Under the pieces are notes generated by a model, which saw only the letters and a list, made by a program, of their open reading frames with translations, was not told the origin of the DNA and did no database searches. A stretch of 64,000 nucleotides of DNA from contig NC_053035.3 of assembly GCF_002575655.3 (NCBI RefSeq), positions 94,451,322-94,515,321 of the forward strand, given 5' to 3'. A program made the translations under genes and the position numbers. Source of the stretch: Aegilops tauschii subsp. strangulata (taxonomy: Eukaryota > Streptophyta > Magnoliopsida > Poales > Poaceae). Shown piece after piece: positions 36,030 through 47,428 of this stretch; within the stretch, counting starts at the first letter, position 1; every line of letters begins with the position of its first letter.

Positions 36030-37530
36030 CGACCAGGTGGGTCCCGGCTGTCAGGGAGGATAAGGAGGCACTTCCTTGCATGTGAAGTTATTGATGGTGG
36101 GTCCGAGCTGTCAGGGGGAGGATTCATTTTTTTTCGCGCCAAATACGAAGGCACTTTCCTTGAGTCTGAAGATGTAGCTGGTGGGTCCCATCTATCGGGG
36201 GGGGGGGACGTTTTTTTCGCAAAATATAGAGGCCCTTCTAGTAGGTCCCTGCTGTCAGGTGGAGGAATCATTATTTTGCGCGTAATAAGGAGACACTTCC
36301 TTGCCGCGGCCGTGGACCCAGCTGTCAGCCTCTCCACGTACAATCCTGTTCCGATGTAAGTCGTTCCTTGACCATGTTGACCACGCCGCGCCGAGAGCAC
36401 CAAGGCGGTGGACGATGGCGAGGCCTAGGAAGGGAATGACCCGGAGCTAGGGAAGACTCGGCAGTTGTTTCCCACGCGGAGGGGCGTACGAGGGTTTACT
36501 GGTTGGGCTGCAGTGTGAGGCTGCCGTCGCCGGAGAATAACAACATGTCTGGGTGAGTGCAGGTATGGCCAGGCCAGCGATGGGAGTAGGGTGGGGCGAT
36601 GAGGCCTGCGCGGCAGCAGAGCCAACCACGGGAGGCAGGAGCAGGCGGCACGATCGGCGCTGGTTTGGGCGGGTGGAGCAAGAAGACCAGAGGTTGAAGA
36701 AGCACTACGTCCGTTGGATGGACATCGTACGGTCACTAGAGATAGAATCGTTCATATTGACTAAGTTGACAAAGCCCTCCTTCCGCGTCAACTTAGTAGG
36801 CCCACAAGTCAGCCTCCAACTATGGTGGGTCCCAGATAGCAGGGGAGTATTCATTTTTTTGTGCGTAATAAGGAGGCACTTCCTTCCGTGCAAAGATATA
36901 GCTGGTGGGTCCGAACTGTCAGCGGGAGGAACATTTTTTTTCGCGAAATACAGAGGCCCTTCCGGTGGGTCCCTGTTGTGAGGTGGAGGAATCATTATTG
37001 TGCACGTAATAAGGAGGCACTTCCTTGCATGCGGCCATGGACCCAGTTGTCAGCCTCTCCACGTACAGTCCTCTTCCGATGGATGTCGTTCGTTGACCAC
37101 GTTGACCATGCTGCGCCGAGAGCACCAAGGCGGTGGATGACGATGAGGCCTAGGAAGGGAACGACCCGGAGCCAGGGAAGACTCGGCAGTTATTACCCAT
37201 GCGGTGGGCAGTACGAGGATTTACTGGTTCGGCTGCCGTCGCCGGAAGATAATAGGAGGTGTGGGTGAGTAGTGGAATGGCCTGGCTAGCGATGGAGTAG
37301 TGTGGGGCGGTGTGGCCTGCGCGGCAGCACAACCGGCCACGGGAGGAGGGAGCAGGCAGTCCCGCTGATGCTGCTTTGAGCGGCTGGAGCAAGAAGAGCA
37401 GAGACTGAAGAAGCACGACGACCGTTGGATGGACATACAACAGTCACTGCTCTCGTGTGTTGACTAAGTTGACATGGCCTTGCGTGCGCGTCAACCTTTT
37501 TTTTAGGAAAGCATACGCGTCAACCTATAG
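36030..37530. repeat. Two-copy direct repeat of about 724 bp in the CACTA element
   Basis: Anchors AGCTGGTGGGTCC at 36176 and 36900 set the period. Shared blocks in order are AGGAATCATTATT, GTCAGCCTCTCCACGTACA, TTGACCA(C/T)GTTGACCA, AGAGCACCAAGGCGGTGG, GGGAAGACTCGGCAGTT and CGTTGGATGGACAT. A partial unit precedes at about 36030-36175. The G homopolymer near 36199 is inside copy 1. Confidence 0.85.
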
Positions 37531-38357
37531 TAGGCGCACAAGTCAGCCTCAAATCTGTGGAAAATAGCATACAACCCATCTGCCATTATTTCTAATAATT
37601 TACAGCCCATTTGCTAATTCTAAGGATTTTTTGTACCCCATATTCTTTTTGTTAGCATTACAGCCCATATTGTGGTCACGGTTAAAAATTTCTATGAAAA
37701 TTTTCATATGTCGGTGCGGTCCGAACTTTTTTTAATCCCCAAATTTCCAGTCACATTCAAACTAATTTAAAAACAATAAATTTATATCAATTTAAAATCC
37801 AACATAATTTTCTCGCAAAAAACAATTAAATTCAAAATGTCGAAATCTTTAAAAAAATGATATTTGAAACTAATTGTCGGTTTGCTGTGTTTATAAATTT
37901 ACATCCCATTTCTTACTACTTCATTTTCTGGGCAAGCAAATACATCGCTCTCATCTTGAAAGATTTGCAGCCTGGCAGGGCTGAGAAAGCAAGTAGGCCT
38001 CCGTTGGGTATTTCTTTAAAAAAGTAGAACTGGGCTAGCCATTTTCAGCAAGAAAAAATCACAACTAGGCTCATGATGTGATAAACATAAAATAAAACTC
38101 GGGCTAGATGGGCCACAGCCCCCGCACATCCCCGTTGTTACCCTGATCCGTCTCTAAATCTAGTAAATAACGAGTGCTTGTTTCTAAAAAAAGTAAATAA
38201 CAACTGCGCGACCTGCTGGGTCCCTGGTGTCAGCCGCTCCGTGTGTAATTCTCTCGTTTATTGACTACGTTGAGAATGGTGTGGGACCCAGATGTCCAAC
38301 CATTAGGAGGAACCATTTTTTGGGCTTGTAATAACGAGGCACTTGCTTGCGTATTAT

Positions 38358-39922
38358 TGATACGTCTCCAACGTATCTATAATTTTTGATTGTTCCATGT
38401 TGTTATATTATCATTCTTGGATGTTTTAAAATCATTTTATAGCAACTTTATACCATTTTTGGGACTAACCTATTGACATAGTGCCCAGTGCCAGCTGCTG
38501 TTTTTTGCTTCATAGAAAATCAAACGGAGTCCAAACACAGTGAAACTTTTTGGAGATTTTTTCTGGACCAGAAGACACCTGTTGGGCCAAAGAAGTACAA
38601 GAGGGGGGCTCCGAGGGGAGCACAACCCACCAGGGCACGCCTGGGGGCCCAGGCGCGCCCAGGTGGGTTGTGCCCACCTCGGTGGCCTCCCGCACCGCCT
38701 CTTTGCTCTATAGATACCCCAATATTCCAGAAACCCTGGTGGAGTCGACAAAAATGAATTCCAGCCGCCGCAAGTTCCAGAACCACCAGATCTAATCTAG
38801 AAACCATCATGGAGGGGTTCATCATCCTCATTGGTGCCTCTCCGATGATGCGTGAGTAGTTCATTGTAGACCTACGGGTCCGTAGTTAGTAGCTAGTTGG
38901 CTTCCTCTCTCTCTTTTGATTCTCAATACAATGGTCTCTTGGAGATCTATTTGATGTAACTCTTTCTGCGATGTGTTTGTTGGGATCCGATGAACTTTGA
39001 GTTTATGATCAGATCTATATTTTTATCCATGAAAGTTATTTGAGTCTTTTGATCTCTTATATGCATGATTACTTATAGCCTCGTATTTCTTCTTTGAATC
39101 TTTGGTTTAGTTAGGCCAACTAGATCGATTTTTCTTGCCATGGGAAGAGGTGCTTTGTGATGGGTTCGATCTTACGGTGCTTGATCCCAATGATAGAAGG
39201 GGAACCGACACGTATGTATCGTTGCTATTAAGGATAACAAGATGGGGTCTATTTCTACATAAATAGATCTTGTCTACATCATGTCATCGTTCTTATTGCA
39301 TTACTCCATTTCTCCATGAACTTAGTACAATAGATGCATGCTAGATAGCGGTCGATGTGTGGAGTAATAGTAGTAGATGCAGGCAGGAGTTGGTCTACTA
39401 ATCTTGGACGTGATGCCTATATAATGATCATTGCCTGGATATCATCATGATTATTCAAAGTTCTATCAAATGCCCAACAGTAATTTGTTTACCCACCGTA
39501 TGCTATTTTTCTCGAGAGAAGCCACTAGTGAAACCTACGGCCCCCGGTTCTCTTCTTTATTATATTTGCCTTCGAGATCTATTTTTATTTTCTTTTATTT
39601 TCATATCTATTAATCCAAAAACACAAAAATATCTTGCTGCAATTTTTATTTATTTATTTTATCTCGCGTTCCCGCAAGATTTATTTATCCAATCTACTAC
39701 AATTTTACCTATCTTTTTACCCATGAGGGATTGACAACCCCTCTCTTACGTCGGGTTGCAAGTATTTGTTCTTTGTGTGCAGGAGCCGTTCACGTGGTGT
39801 TGTGTGGTTCTCCTACTGGTTCAATAACCTTGGTCTGATCAATCAGGGAAATACCTACCGTAGCTGTGCTGCATCATCCCTTCCTCTTTGGGGGAAATAC
39901 CGACGTAGTTCAAGCTGCATCA
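38358..39922 (+). mobile_element. Solo LTR S2 (B-type Gypsy LTR)
   Basis: 1565 bp, from TGATACGTCTCCAACGTATC at 38358 to ...GTTCAAGCTGCATCA at 39922. No internal sequence and no partner LTR are adjacent. The flanking pentamers ATTAT (38353-38357) and ACTGT (39923-39927) differ by two transitions, consistent with a decayed duplication. The 3' part matches the B LTR, including GGGGAAATACCGACG. It splits a diverged third copy of the CACTA repeat (about 38200-38357 and 39923-40450). Confidence 0.85.
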
Positions 39923-40470
39923 ACTGTCATGACCCCGGTGGGTCCCTAATGTCATCCTAACCATGTACAGTCATCTCCTTATTCCTCTCGGTTGTTGACC
40001 ACGTTGACAACGCCAGACGGCTTCGCACCACGCACAGTGGGCGAACCAAGGCGGAGGACGACGGCGAGGCCTTGGACGGAACGAACAGGAGCCTTGGAAG
40101 ATGCGCCAGTCTAGTCGTAGGCGGAGGGGAGTACGAGGGTTGACTGGTTCGGGTGCGGGTGCGTGTTGGGGCTGACGTCGCCGGAGAATAACAGGATGTG
40201 TGGGGGAAGCGAGGGATGGACTGGCCAACATTTGAGGGTACGGTAAGGTGGCGGAGGCACAGCCAGCCGTGGGAGATGGGAGCAGGCGGAACCGACGAGG
40301 TTGTTTGGTTTGGGCGGTTGGAGGAAGAAGACAAGAGATAGAAGATACACGACATATGTTGGATGTCAATCAACGACTGGTAGGCAGAATCGTTTGTTGA
40401 CTAGTAAGTCGACACCACCTTGGATAGGCTTTTTCTTCGTGCGTCCCAAATGTCAGAATCCAAATCTGTC
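39923..40470. repeat. Diverged third copy of the 724-bp CACTA repeat, continued
   Basis: Resumes after S2 with GGTGGGTCCCTAATGTC, GTTGACCACGTTGACAACGC, a variant of CCAAGGCGG(A/T)GGA, GAAGATGCGCCAG and TGTTGGATGTCAATC, parallel to the two copies at 36176 and 36900. It is more diverged than they are from each other. The stretch from 40470 to 40816 holds AT-rich text with no gene, including an ACAGCCCATTTG motif also seen at 37605. Confidence 0.65.
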
Positions 40471-40816
40471 ACGGCCATGCAGCCTTTCTTATGAAAATTT
40501 ACAGCCCATTTGGTGTGCTAGTTCAAAATAGGTTTGTGGGTGCTGGTGGGGGCTAATCACTTGGTTCCTGTAATGCACAGTGAGCTTAAGCAGCCGACGA
40601 GAGTGATGTTATTTCCCTTGGTTGGGATTTGTTACAATATTTCTCTCTTAATTAAACAAATGGCAAGCCATTTGCCTGGTTTCAAACAAAATATGGCAAT
40701 CACAGCTGAGTTGAAACCCAGATCACAAACTATACAAAAGAACGAGGGTTAATTGTTCATCAGGTTTAGACAAAACCAAGACTGAACATGCATGGCAATA
40801 ACATCTAACCCAACCA

Positions 40817-42533
40817 CTATTTTTGGCAGTCACAAACAAATGGGTCGGTCTGATGCATAAAATCAACATCCTGTGCCAAAAAGTTTACTTGCATATGACG
40901 ACAAGTTGTTGCAAATAGAAGCCGAGCGTGTTCAGAAGCCCATTTGTCGACCCAAAATTTCTTTTTTTGCTGTTCAGCATATCCATCCGTGAGAAATTTC
41001 TTGTTGAAAAACTTAAGCCTCATGGACAATAGTAACCTCACATTCAATAGGAAGAATGTGACGAAGTTTCTGTTTGCCTGATTGGATGCATAACCTTCCA
41101 TCGTTATTGTCCTCAAACCAATGTCATGAGAACTGAGAAAATCCCGGTGCTTATTACGCCACCGATTGGTTATATGTTTATCTCCCTGTGTTGCTGCCTA
41201 CCTAGACATGAAGATCGAAAACATGTTAGGTCTAAAAAAGAGTATGTCGATAGAGCGACGGATGAAAGGTAATTCTAGTACAATATATATGGGCTTTCAA
41301 TGTGCATGAAATAATCACCTGTATATACAAATTCTCTAGACATGGAAAGCATCGCAGCAAGCCAATAATTTTGTTCAAATCAGTACTAAACATTCCGATA
41401 TATAAGATCTTAACAGAATCCAACACCATTGATAGGCTATCGATGGACGAACTCTTCATTGATCATATAACATAATATTAGTATCCAAAGTGTACTCCAA
41501 GATGATATAAAACTTATGCGCACAAATGAAGAATGCAGCTTATGATTACAAAAGTGTAGATGATAATATACAGTACCTGAATAAGTGTGGAGCCAAACAC
41601 CATGTTGTGATGTACAAACCGATCACGAATTACACCCAAGGCCTCAAGTTTAGGCGCAGAGACAACAGTTATTTGTGAAGGTTTATAACAATAATCAAGG
41701 AGCAACCTTTCAATTGAAGGGGCATCTTCGATGATGAGTTGCTGTCCTTCAAAAAAATTCCAATGCTTTTACGGTGAGGCGACTTTATTTAGAGATAATG
41801 GATATGGATTTCTGATCCGAAAACAAGCAGCAATCGCTCCAGGGCAGGGCAACTGGATTGGATGATGCTGTGTAGTGAGGCCTCCGACAGATCAACCACC
41901 ACAAGCGAAAGTCATTTTAGCAGTGTGAGTCAAATCATTAGTACCACATTGTCTGGTAGATGGCACCGGGCTATGGTGAGGGTGTGGAGAGAGGAGGAAA
42001 ACCACGAGATGGACAACGGTGGTGTGGGCACAAATACATGGAGTTGGGATCGCGACATATATTTTTCGTAGTAATGGTAGAACTCAAGCTGCTGGAGTTT
42101 TTTCAAATTCAGTGGATGTCAGCAAGGCGTCCACTGTGCGGGGTATGGATAGCAGGTAGCGTGTTGGGATGCAGAGGCGTTGAACGGGGCCCTGGTGGGA
42201 GGAGACGATGGCTCTGAGGAGATCAAATTCAGGATGGACAAATATCTGATGATAGTCGAGATTAAGGGGTGCAGTGCGCCAGAGAGTGCGCCATCGAGAT
42301 GCGAGGACTTGTGTGCGGCAGCCATCCTTGGTGGGGAGAAGGGAGATGATCTCCCCAAGGATGTCATCCGGGAGATCGCTAATGCGGTCCACCAGAGATT
42401 CTACGGGTTCCTCAGATCCGGGTTGGGGGGGGGGCTCGTCGCTTCTCCCCGCGCTGCCGGGTGCGGGATCTACAACCGGCTTCGTCGCTGGCGGGAGCCT
42501 CATCTTCTTGGCGCTAGGGCTAGCTGACTCCAT
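40817..42533 (-). pseudogene. F-box/LRR/FBD-type protein pseudogene, three exons
   Basis: The minus-strand ATG at 42533 opens an N-terminal Pro/Ser-rich stretch followed by a clear F-box (residues about 48-95: ISDLPDDILGEIISLLPTKD, then ASRWRTLWRTAPLNLDY). Proteins of this family are substrate adaptors of SCF ubiquitin ligases. A run of six T at 42098-42103 shifts the frame at residue ~147. The following LRR region (42090-41577) is recognisable but has further frame changes and three stops. It ends ...GSTLIQ at a GT donor. Intron 1 is 41454-41576 and intron 2 is 41198-41318, both GT-AG. Exon 2 (41319-41453) and exon 3 (40817-41197, an FBD-like C-terminus ending at a stop) are intact. It lies directly beside the CACTA repeats and could be captured or simply adjacent. 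Errors in homopolymers could exaggerate the damage. Confidence 0.85.
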
Positions 42534-43370
42534 TTTCCTTGCGGGCGTCGCGCCGAGCTCACGGGTTTGAGCAGAGTAGTGAGAGACGAGCCTAGTGGCA
42601 GTGCAAGTGGGGAAGAAGGATGGCTGGGGTTTTCTGTAGGAGCAAGGAAGAAGAGGAGCAGACATTTTCTGTACGAGTGAGGAAGAAGGTGAGTGGGGGT
42701 TTTATGTACGAGTGAGGAAGATGGGGAGCGGGGGGAATTGGGGGGGCGACGGAAGCGGAGAGTCCAGCGAGCTGCAGTATAAGTGGAAGTGAGGAGGAAG
42801 GAGGGTTTTTCTGGGATCGCCCCCTCTTCAAGAAATATGGGCTTTTCCTCGCAAAAAACAAAAGCAAATGGGTTTAAGATGGATAGGCTTTTGTATCGGC
42901 CCAGACGGTTGCACGTGTTTCGTACTAGAGGGCCTTAACACTAGAGGCAACCCATTAGAGACACTCTCCAACTCTCCAGCTTATTGCCCATTCAAAATAA
43001 AAAAGAGACGCCTCCAGCTTAATTATGGCTCCTCATCGGCAACATTTTTCAACTTGTAAAAAAGTTATAGCTCCTTTTCGGGCTGGCTTGGCATCCACCA
43101 AATTAGAGGATGGTGTATTGCATGCAGACACTCACACTGGTTGTAGTGTGGCAAAATGAGGGGTCAGATAACATGCCCACAATATACATAGATTGTAAAG
43201 GTTGACACGCTAACATTCACACTAAACTAAGCTTCACAAGATACGGTATGCATACTAGCTAACATTCACAAGCACTTAAGTTCATCATGTTTATGCATCT
43301 AATGATTCACAAGACTATAACCAAGACAAAGCTGCGAGAAGGTGTAGAAATAAAGAAAAAATGATAGATG
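42534..43370 (-). other. Upstream region of the F-box pseudogene
   Basis: Short imperfect repeats of the type TACGAGTGAGGAAGA occur at 42600-42720 and could be 5' leader duplications. A GGGGGG-rich stretch follows near 42740. Beyond 42840 the DNA is unremarkable, and I see no second gene up to 43370. Confidence 0.4.
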
Positions 43371-43518
43371 CTTCTCTGAGCAAAGGGCCTCCCTACGCAC
43401 GCATTAATTTCCTAGGCATGCTTCTTTCTGCTCAATGTTGCGTGCACTTTGAGCATGTTGGCAACTCCACAGCTAGCTTGATGGCTCATCTTGCAATTTA
43501 CACTAACACATTGCAGCA
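43371..43518 (-). repeat. Copy 1 of a 148-bp duplicated, exon-like block
   Basis: Shares about four fifths of its bases with 48261-48407 in the same orientation. The minus-strand reading is conserved in both: VSVNCKMSHQASCGVANMLK here, VSVKCKMSQQASSEVANMLK in the other copy. Here a TAG stops the frame after KKHA, where copy 2 has a glutamine codon and stays open. Confidence 0.75.
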
Positions 43519-43867
43519 AACAGAGGAGGCAATAGAGATCACTCAACATCAGACCATTTTGTGCAGTTCCACTGAAATCATCTTCATTGTCCTGAATGTG
43601 AAAAGATAGGAAAGCGCTGTACTTAAACGGTGTCACAAAACAGTAGCAAATATCAATAGCTCGTCATTACAAAACACGATCATCTGGACGAAGGGGATAC
43701 TGACCTGTGTGAGGAAGATTATGCATAATTTTATAGGTGCTTAGTTGATTTCCACCTTGGGATCTCCTATGATGGCACGGAGGAAATTCTATGCAATCGA
43801 TGAGCGCAATTCCTTCTGTGTGGCTATAGAAAATTTGTCCGACTAACCCCAATATCTTTTTGTGCAG
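43412..43867 (-). pseudogene. Possible spliced gene remnant, family unknown
   Basis: On the minus strand, a segment from about 43867 to 43705 ends at CACACAG followed by GTCAGT, a good donor. After 113 bp, TTTTCACATTCAG is a good acceptor at 43592, and an open segment follows from 43591 to the stop at 43412 (DNEDDFSGTAQNGLMLSDLY at its start). The reading phases on the two sides do not agree, so a simple coding model fails; a noncoding transcript or a pseudogene is more likely. The short motif AGTGGAACTGCACAAAA recurs at 43560, 43862 and, altered, at 44526. I do not recognise the product. Confidence 0.3.
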
Positions 43868-43868
43868 T

Positions 43869-45957
43869 TCCACTAAAATAATGCACCGCTATTTGCACGA
43901 CTCCTACTCGCCGGCCAGGCCATCAATGACTCGGTCTCTTTTATCTTGCGTTGACGGAGCGGCTGCAGTGCTTGTTTGCTCCTCCACACCTGACAGGCTC
44001 ATTCCACACCGCAAACAGCAAGTCAACGTACGAATAAGCTTATTTCATCTTGCGTTGGTCATTCTACCTAGTTAAGAATGTAGGAATACCTGGAGCACCG
44101 TGAGGTCAGCTGACAGCAGGTTCCACTAAAATTGAGGTTTGTGCTTCCGTTGGCACAAATAGACACCATATGGAGATTGACAACCCTGTTTGCACAAATA
44201 TGTAATATGGTTATTTAAGCAGTGTCATTTTTTTGCAGCTGCATATGATTAACAACGACATCTCATATGTTATCAATGGCATTACAGTGACAGTATGAAA
44301 AAGTGCCATTAACTAAGAAGTGCCATCACATCAAATCAATACTGCCACTAGATTAAAGGGGCTTACATTAACATCCATAACAATTGCATTATGACTATGT
44401 GATGACAGATTGGGAGTAGCACTTGATCAGTACGTACGTGCACAGTTAATAGGAATGATCGTTCTAACAAAGGGTGATACGGAAAGGACAAACACATCGT
44501 CGTGTCAACCATTGTGCAATTAAATTTTGTGCAGTTCAACGGAGATGCAGCTATGTTACCGGTGTCAGAGTTTAGTGTAACGACCCAAAACACTCTTTAT
44601 GAGAAATAAAGCAAGACAGAAGCATTTCATAAAATGGTGGTGGCATTGATTCATTTTATCAATGGCAATAGATTGACAGCAGCGTTACTTAACAACAACA
44701 TCATATTAACAGTGGCATTGTTTCATTTTACCTGTGATGTTAGATTAACAGCAGTAGTGAGGGCATAGGGACTGGGGAGGCACAAGCACGTTTTACATCC
44801 ACCGAGGCATAAAGTGGTGAGGCAGAGGTGTTGTCGAGTGCGGCAAACATGCAAAGCATGTCTGGATTTGTGCATTTTTTGTTCTCGTCCGTGACCTTTC
44901 CTATGTGACCACAAAAAATCTAGACGTGCTCATTCTAGGTTGCATTGTCGACCCAACACCCCCACTTTCTGTCCTTTTTTGGCCAAGAGACCAGTCAAGC
45001 CAGCATCTTTATTTCCCTATCCAACCAAGAGATCGGTTCGTTAGCCATTATATGTAGTACCTTTTTTCCTCTAATAGTAAAAATTTAGGTGGTGTTCGAG
45101 TGTTCGACAAGCCAGCGGAGCTAGCTACATGGAGAGCTTTGTAATACTAGAAGAATATCCACATGCAGGATGCAGCGACGTGGGGAGCAATCCTAACTTG
45201 ATGAAAAAAGGGATGCATCGACATGGGGAGCTAGGCCATTAGAACAAGGCCGGTTCTAAAAAAAGTTATACCTCCGGTCGGCGGGATGTGGCGAGGCAGG
45301 CGGCAGGATCTGCCAACTCGAAGGCGGGGAGCAAGGGTGAGGAGGACCTCCCATGCCGGTGCCAGGTCAGAGAAGACGGCGCGCGTCGGCTTCCTCCCTC
45401 GCCACCGGCGACCACCAGCGGAAGGTATTCGGCCGGATCTATGTCAACCGGAGAGAAGAGAGAGAGAGAGAGAGAGAAAGAGAGTGGACACCATGGTCTT
45501 GTTTAGATCTGGAGAGGGTGAGAGAGTGAGAAGAAGAGAACAACCCTAGGAAGCAAGTCCCAAAGTGGACTAGTGGAGTAGTAATTGTTTTTCCCTCCGT
45601 AGTGATCATTTTAAATTGAATACGTGTGCAACATATTTTTTTCATTTGACGTACCAATAAAAAGAAACTCGATCAATAACTGCTCTACTGCGTTAAGGTC
45701 ACACTTGGTATGGATGACATTTTGTCCCAGACCCCACATTAAGTGGACGACTAGATGTCTCAAATTGTCACGTTACCTGCCTTTTCGTGTGCAAATGGGC
45801 TCCACCGTGACCGTACCCGGGCGTGTGCGTGAGGGGAGAGTGAAGTCCGATTTATATAAACCTTTAGGTTGTAGATCTTGTCGGAAACAAACCCTCACCT
45901 TTAAATCCTTGAAGTTTGTACCCTGTCCTCTATAATCCCGGTCATTTCTAACCTTAA
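43869..45957. other. Unassigned DNA without a supportable gene
   Basis: This 2.1-kb stretch contains many TGGCATT/CATCACAT-like words around 44260-44760 but no clear repeat period, no domain-bearing frame and no LTR edge. A GA microsatellite lies at 45451-45484. The frames of 60-100 residues here are not supported by any motif. Confidence 0.5.
45451..45484. repeat. GA microsatellite
   Basis: An almost pure run of GA dinucleotides with one AAG interruption near each end. Confidence 0.95.
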
Positions 45958-46085
45958 GGGCATGTGCGGTTCAAGGGGTTTTAACGGGGATTAACAGGGA
46001 TTGTGGGGGATTAAATCATGTACAAGCCAAATTCCCCTCCATTCCTCTCCAAATCCCTTGGGAGGAGGTTGAACAAAACAAGGCC
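45958..46085. mobile_element. Tourist-like MITE (PIF/Harbinger type), 128 bp
   Basis: TAA flanks it on both sides (45955-45957 and 46086-46088). The ends GGGCATGTGCGGTTCAAG and, inverted, GGCCTTGTTTTGTTCAAC agree at 12 of 18 positions. A 3-bp TAA duplication and ends of this kind fit Tourist-like MITEs. There is no coding capacity. Confidence 0.6.
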
Positions 46086-46265
46086 TAAGACTAACCACCA
46101 GTGGGAATAACTTAATTCCATACGGTATCATAGTATGATACTCAACCCTCTCTTTCTTCATTTAATTCTACGCCACCTCATCAAATTTGCCTAGTTGGCA
46201 TGCATGATACTACTTATGATACTCGCATTACAACCAGCCTGGTAGAATTAATATTCCTAATATAA

Positions 46266-46940
46266 ATGGTCGCCGCCCGATCTCTTTGTCCTCCTCCAGC
46301 ATCCGGCCGAAGAAAAATCATGCAAGAAACCGGCTGTTTTCGCTGGCATCGCCTCGGCGGTGGCATTCATGGGATACAAACGGCGGCGGCCTCCTGTGTT
46401 CTACTTCTCCTCGATGATGGCGGCAGGCGGGGACGTGCTGGCCGTCACCTCATCAACATCCGTGTATCCACGTCACCTCGTCGACATCCGTGGTGGCTTC
46501 TTTCTCTGCCTGCATCGCGCGGCGTCGACGGTGGATGGCGCAGTCGGAGGCACTTGAGGCACTGTACGACGCGGCAGCATCGAGGGCAGCGACGATGCCT
46601 GTGCCGCTGTGCTCCCCGACAAGCCGGCGTGGAGGAAGTCGACACTCTTCCTCGAGCTGTATTGGAGCGGCCAGCTGCGGAACCACGCGCTGGCTTAGTG
46701 CGGCAACTGCCTCCGACGGGCTAGGTGCAACAAGGTTCCTCACTCATAACTGTCGGGCTCGGCGGGCCACCCAGACGGCTTTTATGCCGGAGAAATGCTC
46801 TTCCTGCTCATCGGATGCCACCGAAAGGGTGGAGAAAATGGTGGAAGGAGGAGCTTGGCCGGCGTCCTACTCCTGAACGGACATGTGTGGACAGAGTGGG
46901 TTTCTCGCATTCCACTCGGGTTTAAATGTAGGTTTTTGAG
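46266..46940 (+). other. GC-rich gene-like fragment, unrecognised
   Basis: Base composition jumps to GC-rich, and three plus-strand frames are open over 65-152 residues. None shows a domain I recognise, and the longer frames have biased Arg/Ala/Ser content typical of chance frames in GC-rich DNA. It could be a captured exon fragment or a CpG-rich leftover of a gene. Confidence 0.2.
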
Positions 46941-47186
46941 TGCGGCGAGGAGGCGGGTACAGCTGGGAGTGCAGTGGGCGGCGCCGTCGGCCGGTGCGCC
47001 GCTTCAAATGGCGGACGCAGTGAGAGGTCGCGTCCGCCCTAACCCCCTTGACCGTGGACCTTGACGGTGTACGTCACCTTGTGTCCGGATCTGAGATGCC
47101 ACGTGAACCAGATGAATGACTCCAAGTCCGACAACCGTGATGCTAGGTGCGAGCCAAGGAACACTGTTGGAGACACCCCCCTCATA

Positions 47187-47428
47187 ATTTTCCTACATTG
47201 GTCGTTTGATTCATAGGATAGAATGCTATAGGATATTTTCCCTATGAAATAATGTGTTAATTGGTAATCTAGCATCCACTCCAACTTTTTTCACTTCATT
47301 TTTTCTGTGTCAAACACTCTGGTTTTTCTAGGGGAAAACTGTGTTAATGCTATGTGATTCAAGTGGACATGCCACTCCAATCCTTTATTTTTCCTATTCT
47401 TGCGTTTTAAGTTCCTATGAAGAGAGTA
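47187..47428. mobile_element. Degraded MITE-like grass repeat
   Basis: The text from GGTCGTTTGATTCATAGGAT through TAGGGGAAAACTGTGTTAAT to GTTTTAAGTTCCTATGAA resembles a common grass MITE that I remember as carrying TTTGATTCAAAGG-type ends. Both termini are missing here, so superfamily and borders are uncertain. No gene is seen from here to 48260. Confidence 0.4.

Larger units (their letters stand above)
34502..40500. mobile_element. CACTA DNA transposon end with tandem repeats; other end not found
   Basis: CACTACAAAAAAGACACATC at 34502 is a typical CACTA terminus. The 3-bp flank is TTG (34499-34501). Subterminal repeats around TCTATGAC and TGACA follow up to about 34730. The interior is made of repeat blocks: dispersed GATGAACAG motifs (34990-35720), an 81-bp array, a 724-bp repeat, and a further diverged copy that brackets solo LTR S2. 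No transposase is visible, so this is a non-autonomous or internally deleted copy. The right end given is the last repeat-like sequence; the true right terminus was not found in the window. Caspar- or Jorge-type assignment is possible but unproven. Confidence 0.7.

Noticed and set aside
35343..36359. 338-residue plus-strand open frame
   Set aside because: It runs straight through the 81-bp array and into the 724-bp repeat of the CACTA element, and the repeats explain its length; no domain is visible.
43130..43150. GGTTGTAGTGTGG as the right CACTA terminus
   Set aside because: It has TGTAGTG, but the T-rich subterminal sequence and the TTG duplication are absent.
46266..46724. 152-residue frame as a gene
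   Set aside because: Three frames are open at once, amino-acid content is biased, and no domain is seen; kept only as a low-confidence gene-like fragment.
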